Counted from the stretch's first letter, positions 1 to 11,625 are shown. The stretch is DNA of 64,000 nt from Tomocerus qinae (GCA_020055645.1 CM034546.1:83576001-83640000); one strand, 5' to 3'. The notes: a model not told the origin generated them from the sequence alone. Made by a program: numbers and translations.

Positions 1-252
1 AGTTGTGACTGAGATGATGATGACTGAAATGAGTTCAGGAGTTAATAAATCCGCAATTGAATCATCAGTATCATTTTTAGGTAAAATATCATCTTCATAT
101 TTCGCTAAAATATCTTCCAGATGAATATTTTTATGAGCCTTAGCACGGTGAATTTTTAGTTCTCTGAACCCTTTACATATTTTTCCGCAATGTGAACATT
201 CAGTATTAATATTGGAAACATTAACATTAGTTGATTCTTGAGATGTGTCCAT
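1..252 (-). CDS. C2H2 zinc-finger N-terminus, open at window edge (probable retroelement ORF)
   Basis: An ATG at 252-250 on the minus strand opens a frame of about 84 codons without a stop up to the left edge, so the gene continues outside the window. Around residues 18-40 it contains CSHCGKICKGF followed by H-x4-H, a classical C2H2 zinc finger (C-x2-C-x12-H-x4-H) that would bind nucleic acid. The rest is acidic and polar. Single N-terminal C2H2 fingers are typical of R2/NeSL-type non-LTR retrotransposon proteins, and a detached R2-type endonuclease lies on the same strand at 4.4-4.8 kb, so a retroelement origin is my favoured inference. A host zinc-finger protein is the alternative. No catalytic domain is visible here. 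Confidence 0.5.
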   Translation of the reverse strand, partial: MDTSQESTNVNVSNINTECSHCGKICKGFRELKIHRAKAHKNIHLEDILAKYEDDILPKNDTDDSIADLLTPELISVIIISVTT

Positions 253-916
253 AGAGATTAGATGTAGGATAGGATAGTTTGCTAATTGAAAGTATTATCC
301 ACAAGCATGGCATCAATTTAACCAAGTACGCAAAATCTCTTAGCATATCTCATGAAATGAAAGAATCCTCCAAATCCAATGAGGAAAAACAAAAACTTCA
401 AACTCCACAATGTAGACGAGGTGTTAAAGAAGAGAATGATGTGCATTAGAAGACAAATCTTCAAAAATTACTATGAAAACTCAACATTTTATTGGAGAGA
501 AAAATTTTGCACGTCCATCTCCAAGGAGTTCCAATTAATTGATTAGTTAAACATATAGTTGATTGAATGCAGCTTTTCTAGTTTCGAGAAATTTATTTGA
601 ATTTACTCATAATTTTTCATCTTCCATAAATTCAAATCAAATGAGTTCCGACAGTGATTTAAAATTTGACTAAATTTTTGCGACTCTCTAATTGGTCTAA
701 ATATTTTGACATTAGCCAATGAAATTGCAGATTTTCATGACATAAATATAAAGGATTTCCAAAATGCATTTTAAGGGGTAGAATTTAATGAAGCAAATGA
801 CGTGAATAGCGAAATATTGTGCACTCATTATAAAGAAATGGATATTGGGATGAATACTAAATCCTAATCACATTGCAACCTCATTCGCATGAACGTAGTT
901 GATTGACTTCAATCAT
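253..916. other. Non-coding, possible decayed ORF and diverged foldback-like segment
   Basis: A plus-strand frame of about 60 codons (roughly 266-451, starting D-S-L-L-I-E-S-I-I-H) looks protein-like in composition but I do not recognise it. Bases 690-850 resemble the arms of the foldback at 5995-8640 (the shared phrase is attagccaatgaaattgcag), but are strongly diverged. Nothing else can be supported. Confidence 0.3.
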
Positions 917-1957
917 AAAACCTACAGCAAGCCGTAACAGAAGCTCAGAACAGTAAAGGTTACCATGTGCACATTTTGGTAGACGAATAGTAATCATTAG
1001 TTGTAACACAAAACCGAACGTACAGATTTTGATCAAACTTTCAGAATCTAGTGTTTATATATGTAGCTACGACATATTGAAAATTCAGACATTGATATTA
1101 TAAGGATATATCAAAACTGACGTCATCTTTAACTATTACAATTATAACGCAACCAAGGCGAAGTTGTATTATTTGAAAAATCAACCGAAAATAAAAATTG
1201 ATTAATGTTGACTATTAAAATCAACATAAATTCAAACTAAATTTGGTAGAAGCGGAGTGAAAGATTTTATAGGAAACACAATTGAACTTTTTAATGCCCA
1301 TCTTTCACTTTGACTATCAAAATGAAGACAAAGTGAGCGCACGGCATCTCAGCAACCAATGGACCGATTTGCCCCAAAATCAATAGAGATTCAAAATTGA
1401 ATAATTTTGACAATGAAAATCAACATAAAATCAAAATTGATGAATGATGACTATGAAAATCAACATAAAGTCAAAATTGATAAACTATAAAAATCAACAT
1501 GAAATTCAAAATTGAATAAATTTGACTATGAAAATCAACATAAAATCAAAATTGAACAATGTTGACTTTGAAAATCTAAAGAGAATCAAAATCGGTCAAT
1601 ATTAATAATGAAAATCAATAGAATTTGGAATAATGCAAGTTTGACTATAAAATTGAATATAAATGCGAAATAGATTTATTTCCGTTGACATTTTATAGGA
1701 AACGCAATTGAACTTTTTAATGCCCATTTTTCACTTTGACTATCAAAATGAAGACAATGTGAGCGCGCGGTATCTCTATAACCAATAGACCGATTAGCCC
1801 CAAAATCAATAGGGATCGTCAGTGGTCCCTAGACATTGTTTCTGCCTAGTTTGGTCAATATCCGTCTTTGCGTTCGAAAGTTGTAGTGGGTACGGACGGA
1901 CGTACGGACGGACAGACTGTGCGATTCTATAAGCTGCCTTATTCAGGCGAGCTAAAA
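917..1957 (+). mobile_element. Minisatellite-core interspersed element, copy 1
   Basis: Left end reads cctacagcaagccgtaacag, followed by aagctc and a moderately conserved region with accgaacgtac. The core is a degenerate array of units built from aaaatcaacataaa(a)tcaaaattga. The right part carries the conserved blocks gaagcggagt, gacaaagtgagcgc, ccgattagccccaaaatcaa, tcgtcagtggtcc and gacggacagactgtgcgatt, and ends in a hairpin-forming caggcgagctaaaa. The right-flank block occurs twice (about 1250-1385 and 1685-1957), indicating an internal rearrangement. At least nine other copies lie in the window. There is no coding capacity. Confidence 0.7.
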
Positions 1958-2330
1958 TTAATATTGAGTCTAAAAATCAAAAGAAAATCAAAATTGATTA
2001 ATATTGAGTCTAAAAATCAAAAGAAAATCAAAATTGATTAATATTGGGTATAAAAATCAAAAGAAAATCGAAATTGATTAATATTGGGTATAAAAATCAA
2101 AAGAAAATCAAAATTGATTACTATTGGGTATAAAAATTAGAAGAAAATCAAAAATCGGTTAATATTGACTGTCATAATGAAAAGCAATTCGAAAAATGTA
2201 AATTTGGCTATCAATTTGGGATATAAATGCGAAATAGATTTATTTTCATCCTATAATTGGTATTTTTCGGTTTTATTTACTTTAATTTTGTCGAAGCGGA
2301 GTTAAATATTGTATGCTATCGGTGTTAAAA
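1958..2330 (+). mobile_element. Minisatellite-core element, truncated copy 2
   Basis: Starts directly at the end of copy 1 with five 47-55 bp units (attgagtctaaaaatcaaaa and variants), followed by the right-flank blocks ataaatgcgaaatagattta and gtcgaagcggagttaaatat. The terminal gacggacagactg hairpin end is missing, so this copy is truncated on both sides. Confidence 0.55.
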
Positions 2331-3918
2331 AAATTGGGAATTTTTATGAAACGAAATCCTCTTCAAGTGCGAGGGTTGGTGCGTAGTGCGTAGGTGGCGT
2401 AGGTGGTGGATTGGGCTAGGTTAGCTACATTGTCAGTTAGCATTGCATATCAACAAACATCACCTTTGCTTACTGCATTTGCATTCTTGGTATTCCTGGG
2501 TTCACTGGTCAGTTGGTTGAAATTCTTGTTAGCCAAAGGCTAAAATGGCCAAAAATAGCAAAATGGGGCTATGTAAACTGAGAGAAACCTCTCTGGTCAT
2601 GAAAGCGACCCATGTATTTTTTGATTTATTCTGGCTTAATTTTTGTTAGTTTTCGAATAAAAGACATTTTCCAACTTTTGGACATATTCTATGACCACTG
2701 TACGTAAACCGGCTCAGTTGTCAAAAATACCCACCCAGCTCAAATTTGGTCAATGAATATAATAATATAATCTCTATATTATTATCGTAGACTTGATAAA
2801 GCAATAAATTTACCTGTCCATATATATATCGTATATAGTATATAGTACGTGTGGTAGGGTGATCCCAAATGCAAAATGCGCAAGCGTTTAAGATTGCGTA
2901 TTACATAAAACAATAAACTACACTCTGGGTTAATATTACCTTATTTCGAATTCGAATCGATTTTTTGAAATTTAATAGCAGTACTGGTGGCCTAGTACAA
3001 CAATACAACTTATACAACCGTAGCTCAATATCCCTTTCGTCCTCGTTCATACTCACTCCAATTCCAGCTTGCATCAAATATCAATAGTATCAACATCAAC
3101 CAATGCGTTGTAGTGATAATTGATAATGGTAACATATACAAGATGGTGGAGTGGAGATGGAGGAGGTGCGAGTGTGATGAAGTTGACGACGCCGGAGTTA
3201 ATACCCCAGCTCCGGGGCATTTGGAAATGTCCACAGCTCAAAATCATTGACCCCATGAGCTTCTATCAGAGATTAGTGAGCTTGTTGAGGAATTTCATTC
3301 TGAAATTGGCACTACGACACCTGGATATTCATGCAATATTTTATCACAACAATGACCCTTAGCTTGTTCGATTTAGTGTACTATCAAATTCTTGAGTACT
3401 CCCTGAGGATACTGAGGAACCCCAGATAAGTGTACCTTCCTTTTCACTGCATGCATTTTTACTATTAAGTGCATTTTTACCACTGTGATGGTAAAAAAAC
3501 CTAAAAAGTGGTAAATTTTGTACACTGGTTGTGGGTCAAAGGATTGTTTGAAGTACATCCAAATCCAGAGTTACAATAGTTGTCATCGTAAGCAAGTAAG
3601 TTTGGATCATCAGGTAGTCTGCGTCATCAGTTTGAAGAAAGTGGTCTGACACCTACGTATCGGGAACACATACTGAATATCGACAAAAGGAAAGAAACGA
3701 CTAGAGCAACCGATGGGGTCGACTAACAGATCATGGCCGACCCCAACAAAGGATCATGGGAAGATGATGCCTTACATCTCAAGGCACCTACTAGCAACAA
3801 CACCTGTGACCGCTGGTGGAAATTATGTTTTCTTCCCGGTATCCAAAGTAACAACAAAATTCTTCCCAGTTTTAGGGAAATCTTTTTCCCGGTTTTGGGG
3901 TACTGATAAAATTATGTA
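2331..3918. other. No recognisable gene
   Basis: AT-rich sequence with a TA-rich stretch near 2756-2850. The short open frames near 3025-3360 overlap one another on both strands and have no family resemblance. The text around 2810-2850 (caataaatttacc followed by tatatatcg) resembles internal sequence of the DNA element at 51891-53645, so a decayed relative may lie here. I see no domain, RNA gene or clear TIR pair. Confidence 0.3.
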
Positions 3919-3957
3919 TTGCGCTACGCCCTAAAGGTTTTTGGCATTCAGAAGGGG

Positions 3958-4222
3958 AAAATTGATAAGAATACACAAAGCGGTAGAAAATTGATAGAAG
4001 CAAAAACTCAAAGAAAGAAGGATAAAATTGCGCGTAGCGCAAGAAAATTTTTGCAATTTAGAATCGAAAAATTAAGAGGAAACCCGGATAATTTTGCGCA
4101 TAGCGCAAGAAATTTTTCTCAGTTTAGAAGCAAAAAAATCAAAGAAAAGCAGGATAAAATAGCGCCTAGCGCAATAATTTTCTCAGTTTAGAAGCACAAA
4201 TGTCAAAGAAAAAAAGATAAAA
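3958..4222 (+). repeat. 66-bp tandem repeat, four units
   Basis: Four consecutive units start near 3958, 4024, 4090 and 4156, each beginning aaaattg/aattttg and ending ggat. Units 2-4 carry an inner gcg(c/t)(g/a/c)tagcgca palindrome. Because 66 is divisible by three the array stays open for 90 codons as a 22-residue lysine/arginine-rich repeat, but this follows from the period and is not evidence of a protein. Confidence 0.7.
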
Positions 4223-4360
4223 TTGTATGTATAGCAAGAGAAAGAAATGCTTTTATTGCCACTGACCTTACAACTAAGGTTTGCCATAACTGACACAGTA
4301 ATAAGTTGGATATAAACGGAAAAACAAATATACACTATTACATAATTACACATTAACAAA

Positions 4361-4835
4361 TTAATGGTTTACAGAAAACAAGTGATGATGTAGTATATTT
4401 ACGGAACTACGTAATACAGATATTACTATATTACGGACCAGATCTTTGGACAAACCAAATTGTTTTCGGAACATTTCAAAAAAATTTGAAATAGTACCCC
4501 GGGAACCAATAAACAATCCAATGACTTCCACAGTTACTACGTTGTAATTATCAATAAAATAACTACTGCAGGGTTCATAGATGTCATTTTTCTCAACATG
4601 TACTTCCTCCGGCTGATTTTCATGACCTTCCATTCTTATAGTTGGATCAATTATGTAAGCTTTGTTTCCTAGAATAGCTAAAATGTCCACTCTTCTATTG
4701 GATCCACTATTAGAATTGCAATGAACCTCCTCGTATACTCGAAAATTTTTTTCACGTAAGGCATCCGCAATCATAGTTCTAATGACGTGATGACGATTTA
4801 CTCGAGAGTGAGTATTAATAGCTGTGACATCTGAG
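4361..4835 (-). pseudogene. R2-type restriction-like endonuclease, 3' end of a non-LTR retrotransposon
   Basis: The 137-residue frame ending at 4361 has the signature of the C-terminal PD-(D/E)xK endonuclease region of R2-like non-LTR retrotransposons. The charged block GSNRRVDILAI is followed by YIIDPTIRME, then QPEEV, EK-x2-IYEPC, VEVIGLFIGSRGTIS, and a C-terminal LRSSVNILHHHL. The frame extends upstream of the first Met to about 4835 with NTHSRVNRHHVIRT, a usual lead-in. In complete elements this domain makes the target-site nick for target-primed reverse transcription. Here reverse transcriptase and N-terminal fingers are absent, so it is a 5'-truncated copy. On the minus strand an AATAAA signal follows near 4245. 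Family assignment is from recognised motifs; activity is not expected. Confidence 0.75.
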
Positions 4836-5348
4836 AGAGAACAGTTGGTCTACTACTTGTATTATTCTAGAGCTGATCAGCGCTGTCACGTTAATAAAGC
4901 AATCAAATCAAATAAATTTGTGACACCACGAGATGAGGTCATGGAAAATGTTAGACGATACGAATACGATACGAATACGAGCCGGACATCAAAAATCTTA
5001 AGGACAACATTCCGACTCGAGAACCAACCCAACCGGAAGTACTAAATGACTAACCACGGACCACACAAAGAGACCTCTCGAAGGTGCCAAGCAGAAAGTG
5101 CAAGGAAACCGGTCACCTTTAATGAGACTGCATAAATGAGAAAAATTGCAAAGCGAAAACAAAGCCCACTTGAAAGAAGAGCACCCTTTGAAAAGATGAG
5201 TTTAAAAGAAGTCATATTTAAATAAAATCATAGACAGAAACTACTAAGGATCTGTGACTGTGACGACACCACTCCACACATCGGACAGCTCAGCGCCTTC
5301 GATTCGACGCCCGCACAGTGAGGGAAAATTCGAAGTGGGGGAGGATAT
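4836..5348 (+). other. Unrecognised low-similarity sequence, perhaps 3' end of an LTR element
   Basis: A plus-strand frame at 4824-5045 (with DEVMENVRRYEYDTN) is polar and lysine/arginine rich, but I cannot place it. It is followed by A/G-rich sequence and a purine tract (gaagtgggggaggat, 5330-5346), which resembles the polypurine tract that precedes a 3' LTR. Confidence 0.3.
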
Positions 5349-5700
5349 GAGAAGTGTCACATACAGCCCACTCCTCATCACGTCATAACTCAACAACCAA
5401 CCACCAAGCAACCCACTGCTTCACATATTGCAGTGGAAAGACTACGGCGGGAGCTCCGGCTAACACGCCAGTTACTGCTAAACCAAGGACGGGGAGACTA
5501 CGCTACTTTGTGTTTTATTTGTATTATTTTCATTCTTTACTAAGTTCACTTTTCATTCCAGATTGAGAACAATTCTTTTATGTTAAATAAAATATACTTT
5601 GTGTTCCTGAATTCACCCGTAGATCATCGGACTTTCTTTGGACATTTTGGTTACGGTTGAAGTAAAGTATTGGTATTATTTCATCATTTCAAGCATAAAT
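5349..5700 (+). mobile_element. Possible solo or 3' LTR
   Basis: Directly after the purine tract the sequence begins tgagaagtgtcacat and contains an AATAAA at about 5586, as LTRs do. The right boundary is not secure (ends in ...tttca near 5690) and no second LTR copy is visible in the window, so this is a tentative call. Confidence 0.3.
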
Positions 5701-5883
5701 AGAATTAAGTAGAACCTAGGCCGCTCTACTCGCGAACCCGCCTGTAATGTGAGCACCCTGGTCCGAAACCTCATAATCTACTCTAACACGAAAGAAACAA
5801 GCCTCTGCTCCCGACTACATGACATACATGTACTCCTAGATTCTACTATGCCCGAAACCGTCAGGCATAATATACAAAATTCG

Positions 5884-5930
5884 ATCTAGGGGGCTTTCTA
5901 GCATCTGCGGGTGCTAGAAAGTCCCCCAGA
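5884..5930. repeat. Perfect-stem hairpin
   Basis: The arms atct-ggggg-ctttctagca and tgctagaaag-t-ccccc-agat pair around the loop tctgcggg. The stem is about 19 bp with one bulge and is unusually GC-rich for this window. Confidence 0.7.
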
Positions 5931-5994
5931 TGTTTCTGAAAAAAATTATGTCCAGTAAATTTATTTAGAGGTACTGTGGCCGGATAGAATTCGT

Positions 5995-8640
5995 GGGGAT
6001 TTTCAAATTCTGACCACACTCAAAAACGATTCTGATTGGTGGAAATTTTTTTCGATTAGCCAATGAAATTGCAGAGATTCATAATCAAATTCTATATGCT
6101 CCCTAGTTACTACCCCAAGGGGTAATATTTCATGAAACAATGCTCTCAATAGTGGATAGCGTGTGCACCTATGGTAAGATAAGGCACACTAAGAGTTTTA
6201 CTCTAATCAGAAACTCATTGCACATGAAAGGCATAGTCAGCCGAGTGAAGCCTAATCTATTAACCTAGTGTAGTCTATTTATAATTGTACTAGAAATAAG
6301 CCCGTCCTACGGACTCGAAATATTGTATTTATTCTTGCGCCTGCGTAGTTACACGAAGTTCATCTTTTACATTTATACATTATCACGGAAATTTTTCATT
6401 GCGCAACTCCACTTTAAGATTATCTTATGGGTATGATACTTTCATAATATATATCCTCTAATTGAGCAAGTCAGTTGAAAAAGTAACAGTTTCGATGGAT
6501 TGCTAATATTGTCATGGAAAATTCGAATAACAATTAAAAATAGTTCACTCCTTTGGAGCCAACCGACATAGTCAGAGGTGCTCTGAAACGTACCAACATG
6601 GCAACAAAGCACCTTTCATAAAACACTATGGCTGTGATACCGCTTAAGGACGCTCAACGCACCTGCATAGCAACCACATGCAGGCATCGAAAATTTCTTG
6701 CATCCTTGCAACGGGGGTGGAGTTTAGTGTGGAAATTTGAATTTCGAGTGTGAAAATTGGAAATTTAAAAGCTGAAAAAAGGAAAGTTGGGGCTCAGGGG
6801 AAATGTTGTCATGCCCCCTGTGGGGGCATGCAACTTTTTTTTGACCATTTAAATTTTTTAATTGCATGAAAAATGTTTTTTGTATGAAAAGCATGGAAAT
6901 GATTATGACGTATGAGTGGAGCATAATATATTTATAGTTATAACTAACTCTTAGTTAATGTAGTTTGGTTTAGGGAAAACTGAAAATTTGGAAAAAAACA
7001 TGAAATTTGGGGGGAAATTGGAAATAAGCCAGAAAACTAGAAATATACGGCAAAACTAAAAATTTGGGGGAATTGTGGGGAAAATTTGGTGAAAAACTTG
7101 AAACTTCCAAAAAGCTGGAAATGTTTGGAAATTTAGGGATAATTGAAAATTAGGGAAAAAATTAAAAATTTGGGGAATACTGAAAATTGGGGGAAAATTT
7201 AAAAATTTGGGGAATACTGGAAATTAGGGGAAAAATTAAAAATTTGGGGAGTACTAGAAATTAGGGGAAAACTGGGAATTTGGGGAGTACTAGAAATTAG
7301 GGGAAAACTGGGAATTTGGGGAAAATTAGAAAATAACCTGAAATTTGAGTGAAAATGAATATTTAAGGGAAAACTGGAAAATTTGGGGTTATATGGAAAT
7401 TTGAGGAAAAATTGGAAATATGGGGGGAAATTGGAAGTTTGAGGAAAACTGGAAATTTGGGGAAAACTGGAAATTAATTTAGCAAGCATTAATTAGCGAA
7501 AATTGAAAAAGTTTAAGTCTGCATTTTCAAAAATTGTTCAAGTCATTGTCTCTCTTTTGAAAAAATAGGCTTATTTGATTCCCTAAAATACTCTTTTTTA
7601 AAAGGCAGTTTCAAAAGCAAGGTTTTTCAAAACATTCTAACTGGTTGGTTTAGCTTCTCTTTAGATGGCTAAAACAAAAATATTGATTGAGATGAAGCCG
7701 ACCAATGGGCGTATTACGCCGTTATTTTGCACTTTGAAAAATTTTGTCCAGGAACTCGGGACAATGGGATAAAGTTTTGGAAGCGCAACTGGCCACGAAA
7801 ATTCAGTTTGAATACCAATTTGCACTTTGCATCGGTTTCCATGATCTTAGGAGGTTTTACAGTTGAGTTATAGAAATTGCAAAGTGTGTGTGCAAATTGT
7901 AGAGCAACAGTGTAATATACCCCAGCTAGGTCGGTCGGGTCCATTGGAGTTAGCAATTGCGAATAATAATAAATGAAAAATTCAGCCGTTTTCTGAAACT
8001 TTAACTTTTTCAACTGGCCTGCTCAATTTTAAGTTAAAAGTTAATTTGATCATGCTGTAGTCTATATATGAATTTTCATAGTGCCGTGATATTGTTATTC
8101 TGCGTGTATCAATATTTATAGGTCTGGAATTTTCTAATATTTCTAAAATGTAAAATATTATATTATGTACATAGTTCGAGTACAGTACACCTGCATAAAT
8201 AGCTAGTATTGTATTGTATAGCATTGTATGTAATGTTATTTATTATTAAAGCATTCACGTCAGTAAGTACTTGCCGGCCCGTTATAATATACGGATTGAT
8301 ATATTATTCAGTTTTCACTGTTTGGAGTTTAATAAAACACTACTGTAGCTTTAAATCATACTCTTCCGAAACTCCCTTCTCTGTCACACTGTCTACGACT
8401 ATGTCTTTCAATGTGCAATGAGTTTCTGATAGAGTAAAACTCTTAGTTTGCATTATCTTACCATATGTGCACACGCTATTCACTATTGAGAGCATTGTTT
8501 CATGAAATATTACCCCTTGGGGTAGTAACTAGTAAGCATATAGAATTTGATAATGAATATCTGCAATTTCATTGGCTAATGGAAAAAAATTTCCACCAAT
8601 CAGAATCGTTTTTGAGTGTGGTCAGAATTTGAAAATCCCC
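5995..8640. mobile_element. Foldback DNA element with about 230-bp inverted arms
   Basis: The left arm (5995-6226) begins ggggattttcaaattctgac. It is matched in reverse complement by the right arm (8408-8640), which ends gtcagaatttgaaaatcccc. The arms share actaccccaaggggtaatat, ctcaatagtg and the tail actcattgcaca. I find no convincing TSD. The interior (6230-8400) encodes nothing recognisable and contains the G-rich degenerate array at 6960-7480. Sequence related to the arms recurs near 700-850. Non-autonomous; superfamily unresolved. Confidence 0.75.
6960..7480 (+). repeat. Degenerate 18-20 bp G-rich tandem array
   Basis: About 25 irregular units of the type ggggaaaactggaaattt. The plus strand is almost free of C while the minus strand reads as a Phe/Pro/Ser-rich open frame. 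This is simple-sequence expansion inside the foldback loop and not a gene. Confidence 0.7.
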
Positions 8641-8988
8641 ATGGATTCAATATTGGGACAGTATTTGAAATAATAGTGATCAAGGACGTATTGAGTATTG
8701 AGGGATGAGCTTTACGCTATCCAAGAAAAGGGGAATTTTCGCGATTATTTGGCTTTATTAGGCCTTTTTTGACTCATTTTCGTCAAAAAATGCCAAACAT
8801 TTTCGCCAAAAAATGCCAAACATTTTCGCGCGAATATGTATCATTAAAATATCTATAGGAAATCTTAGCCCTGAAACTCAGTTCTGTATACGTGCTTGAT
8901 AGTGATTGTATGAATTTTATTCAATATAGCAAAGCGGCAAGAATATTCCCTTGGAAGATTTTGATTTTGTTGATCTGTATGTATTAGG

Positions 8989-9777
8989 CAAGGTATCGAA
9001 AAACCCGGGTTTTTTAGGAAAAAACCCACGACCCCGGGTTTTTTGGGTTTTTTAGGGTTTTTTGGGTTTTTTAGGGTTTTTTGGGTTTTTTGGGTTTAAG
9101 GGTTTTTTATATAACTATAGGCATAAACGAAGCCTATACTATACTATATAGAAAAACTACAGCTGACAATAACAACACCTGTGTAATCTTGCAACTGCTA
9201 TTACATACGCATATAAAAACAATAATTAAAACACAAAAAGTTTTCTAGTTAACATATTTTAACACAGCAAACATGCAATTTCTTTTGAGTATCTAGGTAT
9301 ACTATTATTTTGATAACAACTACTGAATAAATATTCATTATAATATGTTACTGGTTAAATTGACTTTATGAAATTCCTTCATTAATTTGGAGCTTTAATT
9401 GAGAACAGGACAGCAATGAATTGAAAATGTAATTAAAAATAATCATGTATACAGCAATATAATCTTCAGACCGATTTGTATAAAACTAATATATCATACT
9501 AAGTCATCTCGATACGATACATTTATTACACGTTAAAGTGTAGAAGCTATAATTAGTTTCCACCTGATTGTATATTTGTTTACATTTTTGAATAGAAATA
9601 TGAGAAAATTAGTATGTCTTTGCTTATCTAGATGGAGCTTTAGTGCACATTATTGTATGTTTTGTAAAAAACCCAAAAAACCCAATAAACCCCGGGTTTT
9701 TTAAGTGAAGCGGGGTGGGTTTTTTGCCAAAAAACCCAAAAAACCCCAACCCATAAAAAACCCGACCCACAACCCTG
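8989..9777. mobile_element. Non-autonomous hAT element, 8-bp TSD GTATTAGG
   Basis: The ends are caaggtatcg on the left and cagggttgtg in reverse complement on the right, flanked by identical GTATTAGG at 8981-8988 and 9778-9785. An 8-bp TSD with CA(A/G)GGT termini is standard for hAT transposons. Both subterminal zones (9001-9110 and 9665-9770) are runs of gggttttttaggg-type repeats in opposite orientation, making G-rich inverted repeats. The middle (about 9110-9660) is AT-rich with no transposase. Confidence 0.85.
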
Positions 9778-9785
9778 GTATTAGG

Positions 9786-10544
9786 CTATAGCGTTAAGAT
9801 TTCTTGCTTCCTTATTGGCGATAGAAATCGTTATGTATTTAAACGATAGCTTGCAACGTTGTGGAGGATAGAGATAAAGAATGGAGCAACGCAAAGGTAC
9901 TATTTGACTTGTACAAAATAAAAGGTAGATAACATTGTCAATTGAAGAAGTAAGGAGATTAGATGAATGTAGTTTAATGGTGTGCTTATGGAATTTGGGT
10001 TAGCCTTAGGACCGATCAGTCAGTCTAAACAGTACAAAGGCGGAGTAGTTTAGTGCAAAATTCTTCGACTTAAAAACTATATTAATGGAGTATCTTTGTA
10101 CCTCTGTCATACTTGTAAGCATTAGTGTGAAGATGTGGAGAGGGATTCCGAGGGAGAGAGGGAAGAAGAAGACTTTGTTCTACTCTACTCACTCACCAAA
10201 TCCTTGTCACGTGACTGTCAAGTTAATCAAGTACGCCGTAATTCCTTACTTAGTCTCTTCTCTACTGAATCTAAACAAAAACATAATAATATTTGTTTTT
10301 GTGTCTGGGAGCTTCCGTTGCTATACTCGTAAACTTGCACAACGTATCACCATATATCACTAGGGGCCATTCAAAATATATATCATCCGGAAGGAAAACA
10401 TGCAAAAATATGCAAATTATATATTACTATACATAAAAGTATTTCTTAGTATGTCGCATGTATGTATATATCTATATATCTATGCCATGGTAAATGTGGC
10501 ATTTTGTTGCAATGCACATGCGCGTACACAATGCATATTTCATA
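9786..10544. other. No recognisable gene
   Basis: AT-rich sequence. Two overlapping plus-strand frames near 10085-10363 share the same DNA in different phases, have no family resemblance and lack codon structure. Alternating TATA/TGTA runs lie near 10440-10490. Confidence 0.3.
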
Positions 10545-10870
10545 AAACAAGGAGGTCCAATATGGGTGCACATTAGCATGATGTTTTCATAGTTCGAAAG
10601 TTAATTCAATAGCATATAGCTTGTACTTGTATTATTCATAGAGTTAAGTACGCAATGTAGTAATTATAGCTTAGGGTGGTGATAATAACATTACATGCTA
10701 TATAAAGTGTACAATCTCTCAGAAGTTAAATGTTGCAATAAATATTTCCCTTGGGAATGCTTTATGAAAATCATATAACATTTTGAAATGAAATTCTGCG
10801 TTCTGATTGGTCAATAAAAAATTTCATCCACCAATGAAAAGCGATTTTCATGTCCCCCTCGCCCTCGATT
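10545..10870. repeat. Diverged arm fragment of the Mutator-like foldback family
   Basis: The order tttcatagttcgaaagttaa, tattattcatagag, tagcttagggtggtg, tgttgcaataaatatt, ttttgaaatgaa follows the right arm of the element at 38479-40964 (40600-40830), with many substitutions. The continuation contains ttctgattggt, a motif shared with several palindromic elements here. Only one arm is seen. Confidence 0.5.
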
Positions 10871-10967
10871 TGAAAATAGTCGCCTTGGAGTGACGGGAAC
10901 TATTCAACGTATACCAGGATGAATGCATATAAGAGAAAGATGCAAACAAAAAAGATTTGGTCCTAAA

Positions 10968-11165
10968 ATAATAACATTGCCAATGACGACAGGTGGAAAT
11001 GCTACTACAAGTCAGTGTAGAAATCTTTAAAATAATATAATACCCTTCCCCGTTTCCTAGAAACTAATTTTTTGGAATTGCGTTGACTTATGCCCTCGGA
11101 TATTCCATCAACAGCAATTGGGGCCAACCTCCATTACATTTAAAGATGGGCTTCGTCGATTGGTT
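10968..11165 (-). repeat. Repeat fragment inverted relative to 21130-21335
   Basis: Over about 190 bp this is the reverse complement of the segment near 21.13-21.34 kb. Shared phrases include attgccaatgacgacaggtg, cccgtttcctagaaactaat and ttggaattgcgt. The repeat class is unknown. Confidence 0.65.
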
Positions 11166-11560
11166 GCTAACGAAAAAAATTTACTTTCTAAGAATTTACC
11201 CCTGAAAATTGCTTTACAAATCGTAAACGATACCCACATCCTAACAGACACACTAAGATGTATTGATTGATTGATTACTATGGGTAATATCCTCCCAAAC
11301 TGCCCCTTGTTTTTGACAATCATCGAGTACTTACTCGATGATTTTCAAAAAATGAAATAAGATAATCTATTTTATTGTTACCACAGCTCAACGTCTAAGT
11401 ACAGGGCAAGACAGGATCCATTATCGTCATATAAACAGTAAAATTATTGACTTTTGCCGAAGTCAGAGCTGTCCGCCGTAAGGCCTATGCTAAAGTGTAA
11501 ACAACGTATGTGAGGCTGTCACAATGTCCTGCCCTGTGAGAAAGTCATTTTGGATATGAT

Positions 11561-11625
11561 CTCTAGGCTGTTTCCATAGGGGTGTAAAAAACAGATTAAA
11601 TTGGTAAACTTAAATGGAGATTGAT
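11561..11625. repeat. Half copy of the hairpin MITE at 12497-12610
   Basis: The text atctctaggctgtttccata followed by ggggtgtaaaaaacagatta matches one arm of the hairpin downstream. It directly follows the left arm of the enclosing foldback. Confidence 0.6.

Noticed and set aside
3919..4191. 90-codon Lys/Arg-rich ORF
   Set aside because: It reads through a 66-bp tandem repeat; no independent sign of coding.
7199..7489. Phe/Pro/Ser-rich minus-strand ORF
   Set aside because: Translation of a degenerate G-rich array; no start context or domain.
9001..9110. Interstitial telomere
   Set aside because: The G3T6-like runs are bounded by hAT termini and an 8-bp TSD and have an inverted partner at 9665-9770.
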